Shown piece by piece: positions 38,077 through 46,719 of a stretch of 64,000 nucleotides of DNA. The notes under the pieces are model-generated. The model was given only the letters and a program-made list of their open reading frames with translations, was not told where the DNA came from and made no database searches. The translations under genes and the position numbers were made by a program. Positions within the stretch are counted from its first letter, which is position 1. Each line of letters opens with the position of its first letter. The DNA is from Pseudanabaena frigida (GTDB lineage Bacteria; Cyanobacteriota; Cyanobacteriia; Pseudanabaenales; Pseudanabaenaceae): positions 1-64,000 of the forward strand of contig QBML01000007.1 in NCBI GenBank assembly GCA_003242085.1. The letters run 5' to 3'.

Positions 38077-39693
38077 TTAAATCTCTTCTAGAACTTTAAA
38101 TCGAACATGATTAAGAGCTAGTTCTCCAATGGAATAAGGCTGAGGCTGAATCGTCTCAAAAAAGATACCTTTGCCGATTTCCACATGATACCAAGGAAGT
38201 CCCATAAACCAGCGAGTTGGGTAGGGACGATATCCAGTGTCATCAGGATTAGATTCCATCGGTAACCAACCAATACTAGGAATATAAAATTCAATCCAAA
38301 CATGATTGTAGTATTGATGAAGTGGAACATTGAAGATCAATTCTCCTTCATGAGGACATTTATAACGCCCAACAGTACGGCAGGCAATTCCATTCAGCCT
38401 TGTTAAAGCTAATAGTAAACCCACATATTCACCACAAGATCCTGTACCTCTGACTAGAACCTCCTCAGGTGCAGCAATGTATGGTGTGACACGATAGGAA
38501 AGCTTGTCATAAACGTAGTCACGAATCAAAAGCATCTTGCGTAAGATATTAGTTTCATCCCCAACTGCTTCTTTGGCAGCAGCTTGAATAATTGGATTAT
38601 CCATGCTTAAGCCGTCATCATCAACTAAATAGAGCTTCTGCATTTCGGGCGATAGGTCAGGTACAAACTCTACTTCACTATCTTTGAGTTCATATTTAAT
38701 CCCATGTAGTTCTAATGTCGCTTTCCATCCAAACATTCGTGATTCTTCAGGTTTCAGGTTCCCCAGCTTAAAGGCAGCGACACGCTGACCATCGACAATT
38801 TCTTCTTCAAAGGGCATTCCAATTGGCTCGATCGCTAATAACTTTTGGCGATAGTTATCAGTGGGATAAGCAACTCGCCATGTGAGGTTATAGACTGAAG
38901 TTGGTTCTTCTGATGATAATTCTTCCAGATAAATCATCTCCACTTTATAGCCTGTAGTAAGCGTATAGTTTAATTTTTCATCTTGATATTGATTGAACTT
39001 GAGTCGATGGATAAAAGTTTTTTCGCGAGCGGCGACCGAAAATGGCTCATCTAAATCGTTAGGATTATCACGAATATAGTTTTCATCGCCTGAATAAACC
39101 ACATACAAGTCATTGCCTAAAGAAGCTAATCCTAATGCGTTTGGAAATGGAGTCAATCCACGATGTATAACTTCGCCTGTTTTGGCATTGAGGCGATAAA
39201 CTGTCTCTTCAGTGCGATCGCAAACCCACAATTCTTCGCCCACTAATGTCAATGATTCAAAGCCCGCACCTGGGGCATCCATGATTCGCAACAAAGTGCG
39301 TGTGGCACGTCCAAATACAAAAATCTTGCCAACTTCGCTAGAACTTACATACACACCACCCTCGGATACTGCAATACCATCAACCTTATTAGGTAGCTCC
39401 ATAAATGGTTGCAAGTCAAAATCAACCATGTTGCAGTAGTAAATTCCACTATTCTTGGTAATCCAAAGTACCTCACCTGCGATCGCTAGACCTGTTGCAT
39501 CTCGGAACTGAGATGCTGTGTAATTATTCAGTACCGTTGCGCCTTCAGAGAATGGATCTATTTTGAGTAAATGTCCCTGATAGGCATCAACACAAAGCGC
39601 ATAGGGATTGCCATTATTTGCATCGGTTTGCCACACTAAACCGTGAAGGTTATAAGCGCCAATGGGATAAATCGTGCTTGGTAAGCTAGGCAT
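38077..39693 (-). CDS. Beta-propeller / transglutaminase-like cysteine peptidase fusion
   Basis: A 538-residue protein, apparently cytosolic (no signal peptide). The first ~210 residues read as repeated beta-propeller blades (DATGLAIAGEVLWITKNSG, GIAVSEGGVYVSSSE, LTLVGEELWVCDRTEETVYR). The C-terminal part is a transglutaminase core: GTGSCGEYVGLLLALTRL carries the catalytic Cys, YYNHVWIEFYIP the His, and ESNPDD the Asp. The middle is an Ig-like domain. The substrate is unknown. The call rests on the intact Cys-His-Asp triad. Confidence 0.78.
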   Translation of the reverse strand: MPSLPSTIYPIGAYNLHGLVWQTDANNGNPYALCVDAYQGHLLKIDPFSEGATVLNNYTASQFRDATGLAIAGEVLWITKNSGIYYCNMVDFDLQPFMELPNKVDGIAVSEGGVYVSSSEVGKIFVFGRATRTLLRIMDAPGAGFESLTLVGEELWVCDRTEETVYRLNAKTGEVIHRGLTPFPNALGLASLGNDLYVVYSGDENYIRDNPNDLDEPFSVAAREKTFIHRLKFNQYQDEKLNYTLTTGYKVEMIYLEELSSEEPTSVYNLTWRVAYPTDNYRQKLLAIEPIGMPFEEEIVDGQRVAAFKLGNLKPEESRMFGWKATLELHGIKYELKDSEVEFVPDLSPEMQKLYLVDDDGLSMDNPIIQAAAKEAVGDETNILRKMLLIRDYVYDKLSYRVTPYIAAPEEVLVRGTGSCGEYVGLLLALTRLNGIACRTVGRYKCPHEGELIFNVPLHQYYNHVWIEFYIPSIGWLPMESNPDDTGYRPYPTRWFMGLPWYHVEIGKGIFFETIQPQPYSIGELALNHVRFKVLEEI

Positions 39694-39896
39694 AGGGTTT
39701 TAGGCAGGTGATTTAGACGGGTGATTTAGAAAGATATGCAGCTTTCTGCAACTTTTGATCTGACTTTAAAAGTAACTTTACTTCCGTAGCGAAGGCAACA
39801 GTTACGATAATTGGATTAGTATAGCAATCACCATGAAACTTAGGAATCAAAAGTCAATGAGGGCAATTTTTGCCTTCATTTATGGCGATCGACAAG

Positions 39897-39976
39897 TGTA
39901 TCAAGACTTAAAACCCAAAGAAGGATTGCGGCGCTTCGCGCCGCAATCCTTCTTTGGGTTTTAAGTCTTCTTGTGC
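39897..39976. repeat. Hairpin repeat copy C
   Basis: A perfect 32-bp stem (39903-39934 with 39938-39969) closes on TTC, the longest copy of the family. The apex is GCGGCGC-TTC-GCGCCGC, the base AAGACTTAAAACCC. It lies between the leftward desaturase and transglutaminase genes and may terminate the desaturase transcript, whose stop is at 39976. Confidence 0.8.
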
Positions 39977-41067
39977 TACTTATTATTTAATTCGGGACAA
40001 GGGACAAATTTTGTACCAGACCAATCAGTCAATGTATTTTCATCAAAGTAATGCCGTGGAGTTTTCATCATTAAATTCCATACCTTGTCAGCATCCATCA
40101 GATTAAATTTTTCTGGGTAGTGAGTTAACAACAACTCTTGCACCATAGGATAATAATCTGGATTCATACCTGGAAAGATATGATGTTCAGTATGATAAGA
40201 GAAGTTGATATGGAGAAGATCGAATATTTTTGGTACGCGAATGGAAAGACTATTAACTAAAACATCATTTACATCTGTCATTGGGCAAAGCAAATGGTTA
40301 GTATAAATATAAAAGATTAAACCTGCATAACCAATCCAAATTGGAATAAAGTAGCTAAGTAAAATCTTTACAGGGGAGAACTCTAAGCTAGTGAGAATAA
40401 CTAGATGCAAACCAATAATTGATAGTAACTCTAACGCGATCGCTTGCCTTTCTTTTTCACTAATACTGAATGCTACTACTGGATACTTAGCTGATTGATT
40501 ATTAAAAAATAAGACTGAGGTAAGATTTCGGAATGTATGCATTCCCCAAGCATGTCCCAATCCAATTACTAATGTAATCGGATTTACTTCTGATGACGGG
40601 ACAAAAGCATTTTGAATCCATTTTCCCCAATTTTTGGGCTGTGAAGATAAATAGTTGCGATCGGGATCTTGTTCGGAATTAGTTTTATTATGATGCTCGC
40701 GATTGTGAACTGCTTTCCATAAAGTTGGCGGCATCCATAACATTGCAAATCCGAATAGGCTAACTACTCGACGGAGCAAAGGATTACTAATTGCTGAACT
40801 ATGTAATAGATCGTGTGTGCTAAATAAAAGAACAATAATGCTGTTTGCCATAACGATCGCTATTGGCAGATATAGCCAGAGGTAATACCAACTCCATCGA
40901 TCTAAGTAAGATGCGATCGCCCACCCCACGATCAAAATCATCAAGTTAATCAATAGAATCCAGACTTTGTTTGGATCGGGTAAGAATGCCTCTGATGGAA
41001 GTAACGGACGCAATTTTTTTGCATAGTCTGCTTGTGTCATCAAAACTTTTTGATCGACGATATTCAT
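39976..41067 (-). CDS. Membrane fatty-acid desaturase-family protein
   Basis: A 363-residue membrane di-iron enzyme. Three histidine boxes are visible: STHDLLHSS, HNREHHNKT and YHTEHHIFPGM. About four membrane segments surround them, as in acyl-lipid desaturases and carotenoid hydroxylases. The third box HTEHHIFP is of desaturase/ketolase type. The substrate (acyl lipid or carotenoid) is not decided by sequence alone. It is probably transcribed alone. Confidence 0.82.
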   Translation of the reverse strand: MNIVDQKVLMTQADYAKKLRPLLPSEAFLPDPNKVWILLINLMILIVGWAIASYLDRWSWYYLWLYLPIAIVMANSIIVLLFSTHDLLHSSAISNPLLRRVVSLFGFAMLWMPPTLWKAVHNREHHNKTNSEQDPDRNYLSSQPKNWGKWIQNAFVPSSEVNPITLVIGLGHAWGMHTFRNLTSVLFFNNQSAKYPVVAFSISEKERQAIALELLSIIGLHLVILTSLEFSPVKILLSYFIPIWIGYAGLIFYIYTNHLLCPMTDVNDVLVNSLSIRVPKIFDLLHINFSYHTEHHIFPGMNPDYYPMVQELLLTHYPEKFNLMDADKVWNLMMKTPRHYFDENTLTDWSGTKFVPCPELNNK

Positions 41068-41203
41068 ATTTAACTGTCTAAAGGGCTTAGGGTTTGGAAA
41101 TTCCCCATTAATAGACTTACCACATTACTCCCTATGATGTCTGTAGTCCTAAAGAGCTCACAATTTAGTTGGGATTGCTATGGCGCTTTTCAAGCAAACA
41201 AGC

Positions 41204-41254
41204 GAAGTACAGGGCTATTTCCCCGCCTTCGGCGGGGAAATAGCCCTGTACTTC
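41204..41254. terminator. Strong hairpin downstream of the MerA-like gene
   Basis: A perfect 24-bp stem (41204-41227 with 41231-41254) closes on TTC. It sits 25 bases beyond the stop of the leftward flavoprotein gene and is symmetric. No long T-run is present. It shares the TTC-loop, GC-apex design of the repeat family but not its sequence. Confidence 0.6.
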
Positions 41255-41278
41255 ATTAGACTGGGAAACGCGAGATCT

Positions 41279-42841
41279 TTAGCTAAACTTGGTTAAAATT
41301 TTTAAAAATGACTGGGTACGTGGGGTAAGTAAAGTTTTACGATAAGCATCAGCCGCTTTCTTAATTGCATCAGCTTGGGTGGGATAGGAATGGATTACAC
41401 TAGATAGAGTATTTAAACCTTGTTTAGAGGCGATCGCTAAAGTGATTTCGCTAATCATTTCGCCAGCATGACGAGCCACTATTGTCGCGCCTAAAATGCG
41501 ATCTGAGCCACGCTGATGAAGGATTTTGACAAAACCTTCTGTTTCTCCATCATAAATAGCGCGATCGACGATCGAAAAGGGAATCTTAACTTCGTCGATC
41601 TCTATACCTTGAGCTTGGGCTTCTTTAGCATATATTCCAACATGGGCAATCTCAGGATCGGTATAAGTTACCCAAGGCATTACCAAATCGCTCAGCTTGC
41701 TTTTCCCTAAACCAAAGGGAGAGAATAACGTATTCTTAATCACAATTCTAGCGGCAGCATCGGCGGCATGGGTAAACTTCCAATTCATGCAGATATCACC
41801 TGCCGCATAAATACGAGGATTCGTGGTTTGAAGGTAATCATTTACTACTATGCCCCGATGCTTATCGTAATCTACACCTAAAGATTCAAGATTCAAACCT
41901 TCAACGTTCGGCGATCGCCCAGCCCCAACTAGAATTTCATCGACTTCAATCTGATTAGAAATTCCATTTTGTTGATAATGGATTAGTTTGCCTGTATCAG
42001 TTTTTTCGACTCTAGCGATCGCACTGCCAAGAATTAAATTAACACCTTCACGAACAAATCCCCGCTGCACAATTTCTGCAGCATCGGCATCTTCGCGATC
42101 GAGTAAATGATTATTTTTATGCAGTAATGTTACTTCACAACCTAAACGGTGAAATGCCTGAGCTAATTCGCAACCAATTGGCCCCCCGCCAATTACTGCC
42201 AATCGTTTTGGGCGATCGGTTAGCGAAAATACAGTTTCATTAGTTAAGTACCCCGCTTCAGCAAGTCCCTCAATTCGCGGATCGGCAGCCCTTGCTCCCG
42301 TAGCGACTACGGCTTTTTTAAAGCGTAATTGATTATTATTAACAGCGATCGAATTCCCATCAATAAATTTTGCTGAACCAAGAAAAACATCTACACCCAG
42401 ATTGCGAAACCTTTCTGCGGAATCATGGTGACTAATCCCAGCACGAAGCTTTCGCATTCGTTCCATTACTGCACCAAAATCAATGTCAATATTGCTAGGA
42501 GGATTGATTCCAAAGTTCATGGCATCTCGGATATCGGCAACTACTCGCGCCGAACGAATTACGCATTTGGAAGGAACGCAACCGACATTAAGACAATCTC
42601 CTCCCATCAAGTTTTTCTCAATCAAGGCGACTTTTAATCCCAGTCCTAGACCTGCCGCTCCAGCCGCAACGACTAATCCCGCAGTACCCGCACCAATTAC
42701 CACTAGATCGTAAAGATCCGCAGGTTGAGGATTTACCCAATCAAGTGGATGCACATTTGCAATCAAATCACGATTATATTCATCTACGGGTTGAATGAAG
42801 TCTTCGTAGCGATCGCTTGCATGTTTTGGGAATTGAGTCAT
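41279..42841 (-). CDS. Mercuric-reductase-like pyridine nucleotide-disulfide oxidoreductase
   Basis: A 520-residue FAD/NAD(P)H enzyme. GAGTAGLVVAAGAAGLG is the FAD fold, GGDCLNVGCVPSK the redox-active disulfide, and IGGGPIGCELAQAF the NAD(P) site. NPRIYAAGDICMNWKFTHAA contains the second FAD contact. The C-terminal dimerisation domain ends with HSYPTQADAIKKAAD. A MerA N-terminal HMA domain and a C-terminal Cys pair are absent, so mercury reduction is unproven. It is like cyanobacterial Slr1849-type proteins. Confidence 0.85.
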   Translation of the reverse strand: MTQFPKHASDRYEDFIQPVDEYNRDLIANVHPLDWVNPQPADLYDLVVIGAGTAGLVVAAGAAGLGLGLKVALIEKNLMGGDCLNVGCVPSKCVIRSARVVADIRDAMNFGINPPSNIDIDFGAVMERMRKLRAGISHHDSAERFRNLGVDVFLGSAKFIDGNSIAVNNNQLRFKKAVVATGARAADPRIEGLAEAGYLTNETVFSLTDRPKRLAVIGGGPIGCELAQAFHRLGCEVTLLHKNNHLLDREDADAAEIVQRGFVREGVNLILGSAIARVEKTDTGKLIHYQQNGISNQIEVDEILVGAGRSPNVEGLNLESLGVDYDKHRGIVVNDYLQTTNPRIYAAGDICMNWKFTHAADAAARIVIKNTLFSPFGLGKSKLSDLVMPWVTYTDPEIAHVGIYAKEAQAQGIEIDEVKIPFSIVDRAIYDGETEGFVKILHQRGSDRILGATIVARHAGEMISEITLAIASKQGLNTLSSVIHSYPTQADAIKKAADAYRKTLLTPRTQSFLKILTKFS

Positions 42842-42894
42842 GATTTGATATTGGTGAGAAAGTGCGCCTAATCTAAATATAGCCTTACGAGATG

Positions 42895-42983
42895 GGCTTC
42901 GAAACTTCGCTCAGCCAGCATAGATCAGTTAGCTGAGCGAAGTCGAAGCTAGCTGATCTATGCTGGCTGAGCGAAGTCGAAGC
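42895..42983. repeat. Long composite hairpin with TCGAAGC/GCTTCGA units
   Basis: GGCTTCGAAACTTCGCTCAG and the following bases to 42928 pair with 42952-42983 over about 32 bp, with a two-base bulge. The word GCTGAGCGAAGTCGAAGC occurs twice as a direct repeat (42931 and 42966) and once inverted. A related GGCTTCGGCTTCGCTCAGCC-like piece is at about 54643-54662. Confidence 0.6.
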
Positions 42984-43015
42984 CTCTAATTATAAATTCT
43001 GTAGTTGTCTCAATC

Positions 43016-43384
43016 CTAACGGGTATACCACCATGCCCATGCAATCAGTACAGCTTGAAGCGGCAAGCGCCACCAACGCAATAAATCTGAATCAGGAATT
43101 CCATCAAGTTGGATGCGATTAACTGCCATATTGATATTGGCAGGAAATACGGCAATGAATAGTGCTATCAATCCCCAAGCTGCGGCTTGGCTAACAGGTG
43201 GAACAAGTAAGCCAACGCCACCTAAAATCTCAAATACACCACTAATGTAGACTAGTGCCAGAGGATAGGGTAAAAAAGCAGGAACTATTTTTACGAAGGG
43301 CGCAGGTGTTACCCAATGCAAAGTGCCTGCGACAATCATAAATATCGAAAGGAAGATGCGAAAAACCAATTTGATTGAGAGCAT
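43016..43384 (-). CDS. DoxX-family membrane protein
   Basis: A 122-residue protein with four membrane segments (about 5-20, 44-62, 70-88 and 103-119), including FVKIVPAFLPYPLALVYISGVFEILGGVGLL, typical of DoxX/DoxD-like proteins. Its function in cyanobacteria is unknown. It lies 14 bases downstream of the DUF72 gene and is probably cotranscribed with it. Confidence 0.8.
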   Translation of the reverse strand: MLSIKLVFRIFLSIFMIVAGTLHWVTPAPFVKIVPAFLPYPLALVYISGVFEILGGVGLLVPPVSQAAAWGLIALFIAVFPANINMAVNRIQLDGIPDSDLLRWWRLPLQAVLIAWAWWYTR

Positions 43385-43398
43385 TTACTAAGTACTTT

Positions 43399-44283
43399 TT
43401 AGAAGAGAGTTAACTGCTGTGGTGGTGGAGTCAGAAGATTCCAAGGCAAACTTGGCACGGGAACATTCGCTTTTTCTAACATTTCCTGAAAATATCGAGC
43501 GTTATGGGGCGATCGCTCCTCGATCGGACAATGCATAAAAAAATAAATTTTAGTTCCATTCGCTAACCAGTCTTGCAAATGAGTCATCCATTCTTGCCAA
43601 AAGCGGATATTTAAATCTTGTTCGGGATGACTGATAAAGCGCACAATGCTGAAGGGAGCAGTTACTATTGGTTGTAAAGGCAAATTTGGCTTGCGGCGCT
43701 CTTGCTGCACTGGTAATGACAAAGCAGGATCTATTTCATCACCAAAGGGCAAATCGTAAATGGGGCGTGAATCTAGTAATACTCGACCGACACCTAAATT
43801 TTGTAGTAGTTTGTTTAAGCGATCGCTATTGGGCGCTTTAAACCAATCAGCATGACGCACTTCTAAAGCGATTTGATAATCCTTAGTTGGTAAAGCTTTG
43901 AGGAAATTTGCTAAATCAGTAAAGCTAGCGGGACTATAGCTCGGCGGTAGCTGCACAAACACCACGCCTAAGCGATCGCCAAAACTCGACATTAAATCTA
44001 AGAACTGTAAAGCTTGCTCGATGTAAGGCTGTAGTAAGCCGTTATGAGTTAACTGTTTGGGAAATTTTGGACAAAACTGAAATCCTGTAGATGATTCCTG
44101 AGCCCAACGTTGGATCGTTTGGCGATCGGGGATCGAATAAAAGGTCGAATTTACCTCTACGGTCGCAAAGCGATCGCTATAGAGCTGTAAATATTCAGTT
44201 GAGTGACTACCTTTAGGATAAAAATCACCAATCCAGCCTTTAAAAGCCCAAACTGCACAACCTAAATAAAATATGTTAGACAT
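43399..44283 (-). CDS. DUF72-domain protein
   Basis: A 294-residue TIM-barrel protein of the YecE/DUF72 family. Hallmarks are YLGCAVWAFKGWIGDFYP, LYSDRFATVEVNSTFYSIPDRQT, WAQESSTGFQFCPKFPKQLTH and LAL-type EVRHADWF. No biochemical role is established. DoxX follows in the same orientation. Confidence 0.88.
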   Translation of the reverse strand: MSNIFYLGCAVWAFKGWIGDFYPKGSHSTEYLQLYSDRFATVEVNSTFYSIPDRQTIQRWAQESSTGFQFCPKFPKQLTHNGLLQPYIEQALQFLDLMSSFGDRLGVVFVQLPPSYSPASFTDLANFLKALPTKDYQIALEVRHADWFKAPNSDRLNKLLQNLGVGRVLLDSRPIYDLPFGDEIDPALSLPVQQERRKPNLPLQPIVTAPFSIVRFISHPEQDLNIRFWQEWMTHLQDWLANGTKIYFFMHCPIEERSPHNARYFQEMLEKANVPVPSLPWNLLTPPPQQLTLF

Positions 44284-44369
44284 TGTAAAAACTAATAAGA
44301 TTTTGATTGTGCTATAAATACAGCCTATGTTAATTTGAGTCCATGTTTCTTAGTGAATGAAATCTAGAC

Positions 44370-44888
44370 ATGCATGAGTCAAATCAATTAATTAATGCTC
44401 CTGTTAATGAGCAAATCACTCCAGATGGTGACAAAACTACTCTACGTTGTCGAATTGTTCACACATTAGAACTAGTACAGGATGCGATCGCTATCTCGCT
44501 TTGTATTGGGCTGTTTTGCGTCATGGTGTTACAACTTAAAGAAATTTTTCTATCGTTAATAACCACCTTGCACTTTCACGACATAACAGCAGATATTTTA
44601 TTTATCCTTATTTTAGTTGAGTTATTTCGGCTATTGATTATTTATCTTCAAGAACAGCGAGTTTCGATAGGGGTTTCCGTAGAAGTTACCATCGTTTCTG
44701 TATTGAGAGAAGTGATTGTTAAAGGATTGCTTGAAGTCGAATGGAAGCAAGTCATGGCTACTTGTGCTTTTTTAATTGCTCTAGCTCTGCTATTGGTAGT
44801 TCGAGTTTGGCTACCACCAACCTTTGAGGGTGTTGATCCCCAACAAAAAGCCTCCGAACGTCGCAAGGAAATGAAAACTACAGAATAA
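44370..44888 (+). CDS. PsiE-like membrane protein
   Basis: A 172-residue protein with four hydrophobic segments (about 35-53, 68-90, 104-125 and 127-148) and a polar C-terminal tail. The pattern LFRLLIIYLQEQRVSIGVSVEVTIVSVLREVIVKGL matches the phosphate-starvation-inducible PsiE family. No Pho box was recognised upstream. It ends at a bidirectional terminator shared with the convergent receiver gene. Confidence 0.7.
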   Translation: MHESNQLINAPVNEQITPDGDKTTLRCRIVHTLELVQDAIAISLCIGLFCVMVLQLKEIFLSLITTLHFHDITADILFILILVELFRLLIIYLQEQRVSIGVSVEVTIVSVLREVIVKGLLEVEWKQVMATCAFLIALALLLVVRVWLPPTFEGVDPQQKASERRKEMKTTE

Positions 44889-44902
44889 TAGTTACTAAAT
44901 AA

Positions 44903-44931
44903 TAAAGAGGGGCGCATTGCACCCCTCTTTA
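44903..44931. terminator. Bidirectional terminator between the PsiE-like and receiver genes
   Basis: TAAAGAGGGG (44903-44912) pairs with CCCCTCTTTA (44922-44931) around CGCATTGCA. It is AT-rich on both exits and lies 14 bases from one stop and 2 bases from the other. Confidence 0.7.
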
Positions 44932-44933
44932 AT

Positions 44934-45305
44934 TTACTTAACTTGGCTAAGTAACTGCTTAATTGTTTTGATTAACTCAGGTGGGTGATAGGGTTTAGTC
45001 AGATAAGCGTCTGCCCCCTGTTTCATACCCCAGTACTTATCAAATTCCTCACTTTTAGTTGTACACATAATTACGGGTACATCCTTCGTAGAGGCATTAT
45101 TTTTGATCCAACGACACAACTCATAGCCATTCATCCGAGGCATGACAACATCGGTGACAACGAGATCGGGAGTAAAACCTTTCAGTTTTTCAACCGCATC
45201 AGCACCGTCATGGGCTTCTATAACATCCAGACCATGCTGTTTTAAATGTGCCGAGACCATCTCCAACACCATCGAACTATCGTCCACTACGAGGACTCTT
45301 ACCAT
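44934..45305 (-). CDS. Single-domain response regulator (CheY/PilH-like)
   Basis: A 123-residue receiver domain with acidic pair Asp8-Asp9, phosphoacceptor Asp52 (VTDVVMPRM), Thr82/83 and Lys104 (LTKPY). NASTKDVPVIMCTTKSEEFDKYWGMKQGADAYLTKPYHPPEL resembles receivers of PilG/PilH or PatA-associated chemotaxis-like systems in cyanobacteria. No kinase lies adjacent. It has no output domain. Confidence 0.85.
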   Translation of the reverse strand: MVRVLVVDDSSMVLEMVSAHLKQHGLDVIEAHDGADAVEKLKGFTPDLVVTDVVMPRMNGYELCRWIKNNASTKDVPVIMCTTKSEEFDKYWGMKQGADAYLTKPYHPPELIKTIKQLLSQVK

Positions 45306-45591
45306 AACTGCCTTCCTGCTTTTCCAGTTGTGCGTTAGCTTAGATTGCCGTGAATATCCAACACCTAAAGGAGTCGAACTAACTTAGAGCGCTCAATTGC
45401 TAATGCAATCATAAAATTTCTAAAACCTTAAAAATAAGATAAGGTTAAGAATACTAGCTAATCAACATTACCTGTTTTTGGATTGTGTCTGTACAGAATT
45501 GTTGATTCAGCTCTAGCTCATCAATGAAAGTCATCAATGAAAACATCGATATTGTTGACAGTATATCAGAATGCATCTTGGTTAGAGCGCT

Positions 45592-46584
45592 ATGGTGATG
45601 GTTACGGTTGAAGGTTTGAGCAAAATCTATAATATTGCGGTTAAAGATTCGGGACTAGTTGGTACGCTCAAGCACTTCTGGCAACGTCAATATCGGGCGA
45701 TCGCAGCTGTTAAAGATATCTCCTTTGAGATTGCTTCAGGCGAGATGGTCGGCTTTTTAGGTCCAAATGGCGCAGGTAAAACTACCACTTTAAAAATGCT
45801 GACTGGCTTAATTCATCCGTCTTCGGGTAATGTCCGAGTAGCAGGACATATTCCCTTTCGACGCGATACGGATTTTTTGCAAAAGATCACATTGGTGATG
45901 GGACAGAAACAGCAATTAATTTGGGATTTGCCTGCCCTTGATTCGTTGCGGATGAATGCGGCAGTGTATGGCATCTCTGACAAAATTTTTAAATATCGCC
46001 TCGGTGAACTGACCGAAATGCTATCGCTTGAAGATAAGCTCACGCAGCCAATGCGAAAACTGTCGCTCGGTGAGCGGATGAAAGCGGAATTATTAGCAGC
46101 ATTGTTGCACCAGCCCCAAGTTTTATTTTTAGATGAGCCAACTCTGGGGCTTGATGTCAATGCTCAAGCAAGTGTGCGGGAATTTTTGCGGGAATATAAT
46201 CAGCGCTACCAAGCTACGATTTTGCTGACCAGTCACTATATGGCTGACATTACGGCTTTATGTAAGCGTGTGTTATTAATCCATCAAGGTGGGCTGATCT
46301 ATGATGGCAGTCTTGAGGGGCTACATAATAATTTTGCGCCCTATCGAGAAGTACGGGTGGAGCTAGCTCAGCAGATTGGTAATCACGAAAGTTTACAGAA
46401 ATACGGCAAAATTCTCAATATTGATGGACAGTCAGTATGTTTTTTAGTACCGCGAGAAGATTTGACCAAGGTTGTTTCCCAAATTCTTTCTGAATTAGAA
46501 ATTCTGGACTTATCGGTAAATGAACCTGCGATCGAAGAAGTAATCGGTCAAGTTTTCCGCGCTGGCAGTGTTGATCATCAGTAG
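45592..46584 (+). CDS. ABC-2-type exporter ATP-binding protein (DrrA-like)
   Basis: A 330-residue ATPase. Walker A is GPNGAGKTT at about residues 64-72, the signature LSLGERMKAELLAALLHQP, and Walker B VLFLDEPTLGLD. The C-terminal ~90 residues form the extra domain of DrrA/CcmA-type exporters. The ABC-2 permeases that normally follow are missing; a convergent gene lies next. Its end is embedded in a 40-base near-palindrome. The substrate is unknown. Confidence 0.85.
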   Translation: MVMVTVEGLSKIYNIAVKDSGLVGTLKHFWQRQYRAIAAVKDISFEIASGEMVGFLGPNGAGKTTTLKMLTGLIHPSSGNVRVAGHIPFRRDTDFLQKITLVMGQKQQLIWDLPALDSLRMNAAVYGISDKIFKYRLGELTEMLSLEDKLTQPMRKLSLGERMKAELLAALLHQPQVLFLDEPTLGLDVNAQASVREFLREYNQRYQATILLTSHYMADITALCKRVLLIHQGGLIYDGSLEGLHNNFAPYREVRVELAQQIGNHESLQKYGKILNIDGQSVCFLVPREDLTKVVSQILSELEILDLSVNEPAIEEVIGQVFRAGSVDHQ

Positions 46585-46614
46585 AGGCAATTCATGAATT
46601 GTCTCTACTGATGA
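46575..46614. repeat. 40-base near-perfect palindrome overlapping the ATPase stop
   Basis: TCATCAGTAGAGGCAATTCA (46575-46594) is followed directly by its reverse complement with one mismatch (46595-46614). It includes the last codons and the stop of the ABC ATPase gene. It may act as a terminator or mRNA end hairpin. Confidence 0.55.
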
Positions 46615-46645
46615 AATCTAGTTTGCTAGGGACGTGCAGTAAAAC

Positions 46646-46702
46646 CAAGAACCAGATTTTTTATGGCACAGCTTCGCCGCGCCATAAAAAATCTGGTTCT
46701 TG
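46646..46702. terminator. Bidirectional terminator between convergent genes
   Basis: A perfect 22-bp stem (46646-46667 with 46681-46702) with a 13-base loop (ACAGCTTCGCCGC). Both exits include A/T runs. It lies between the rightward ABC ATPase and the leftward gene ending at 46720. Confidence 0.7.
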
Positions 46703-46719
46703 ATTAAATCGCAGAACCC

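Noticed and set aside
45592-46584. This ATPase as the missing energiser of the BMP importer
   Set aside because: It is a single-domain DrrA/ABC-2 exporter type, while BMP importers use a tandem two-domain ATPase.
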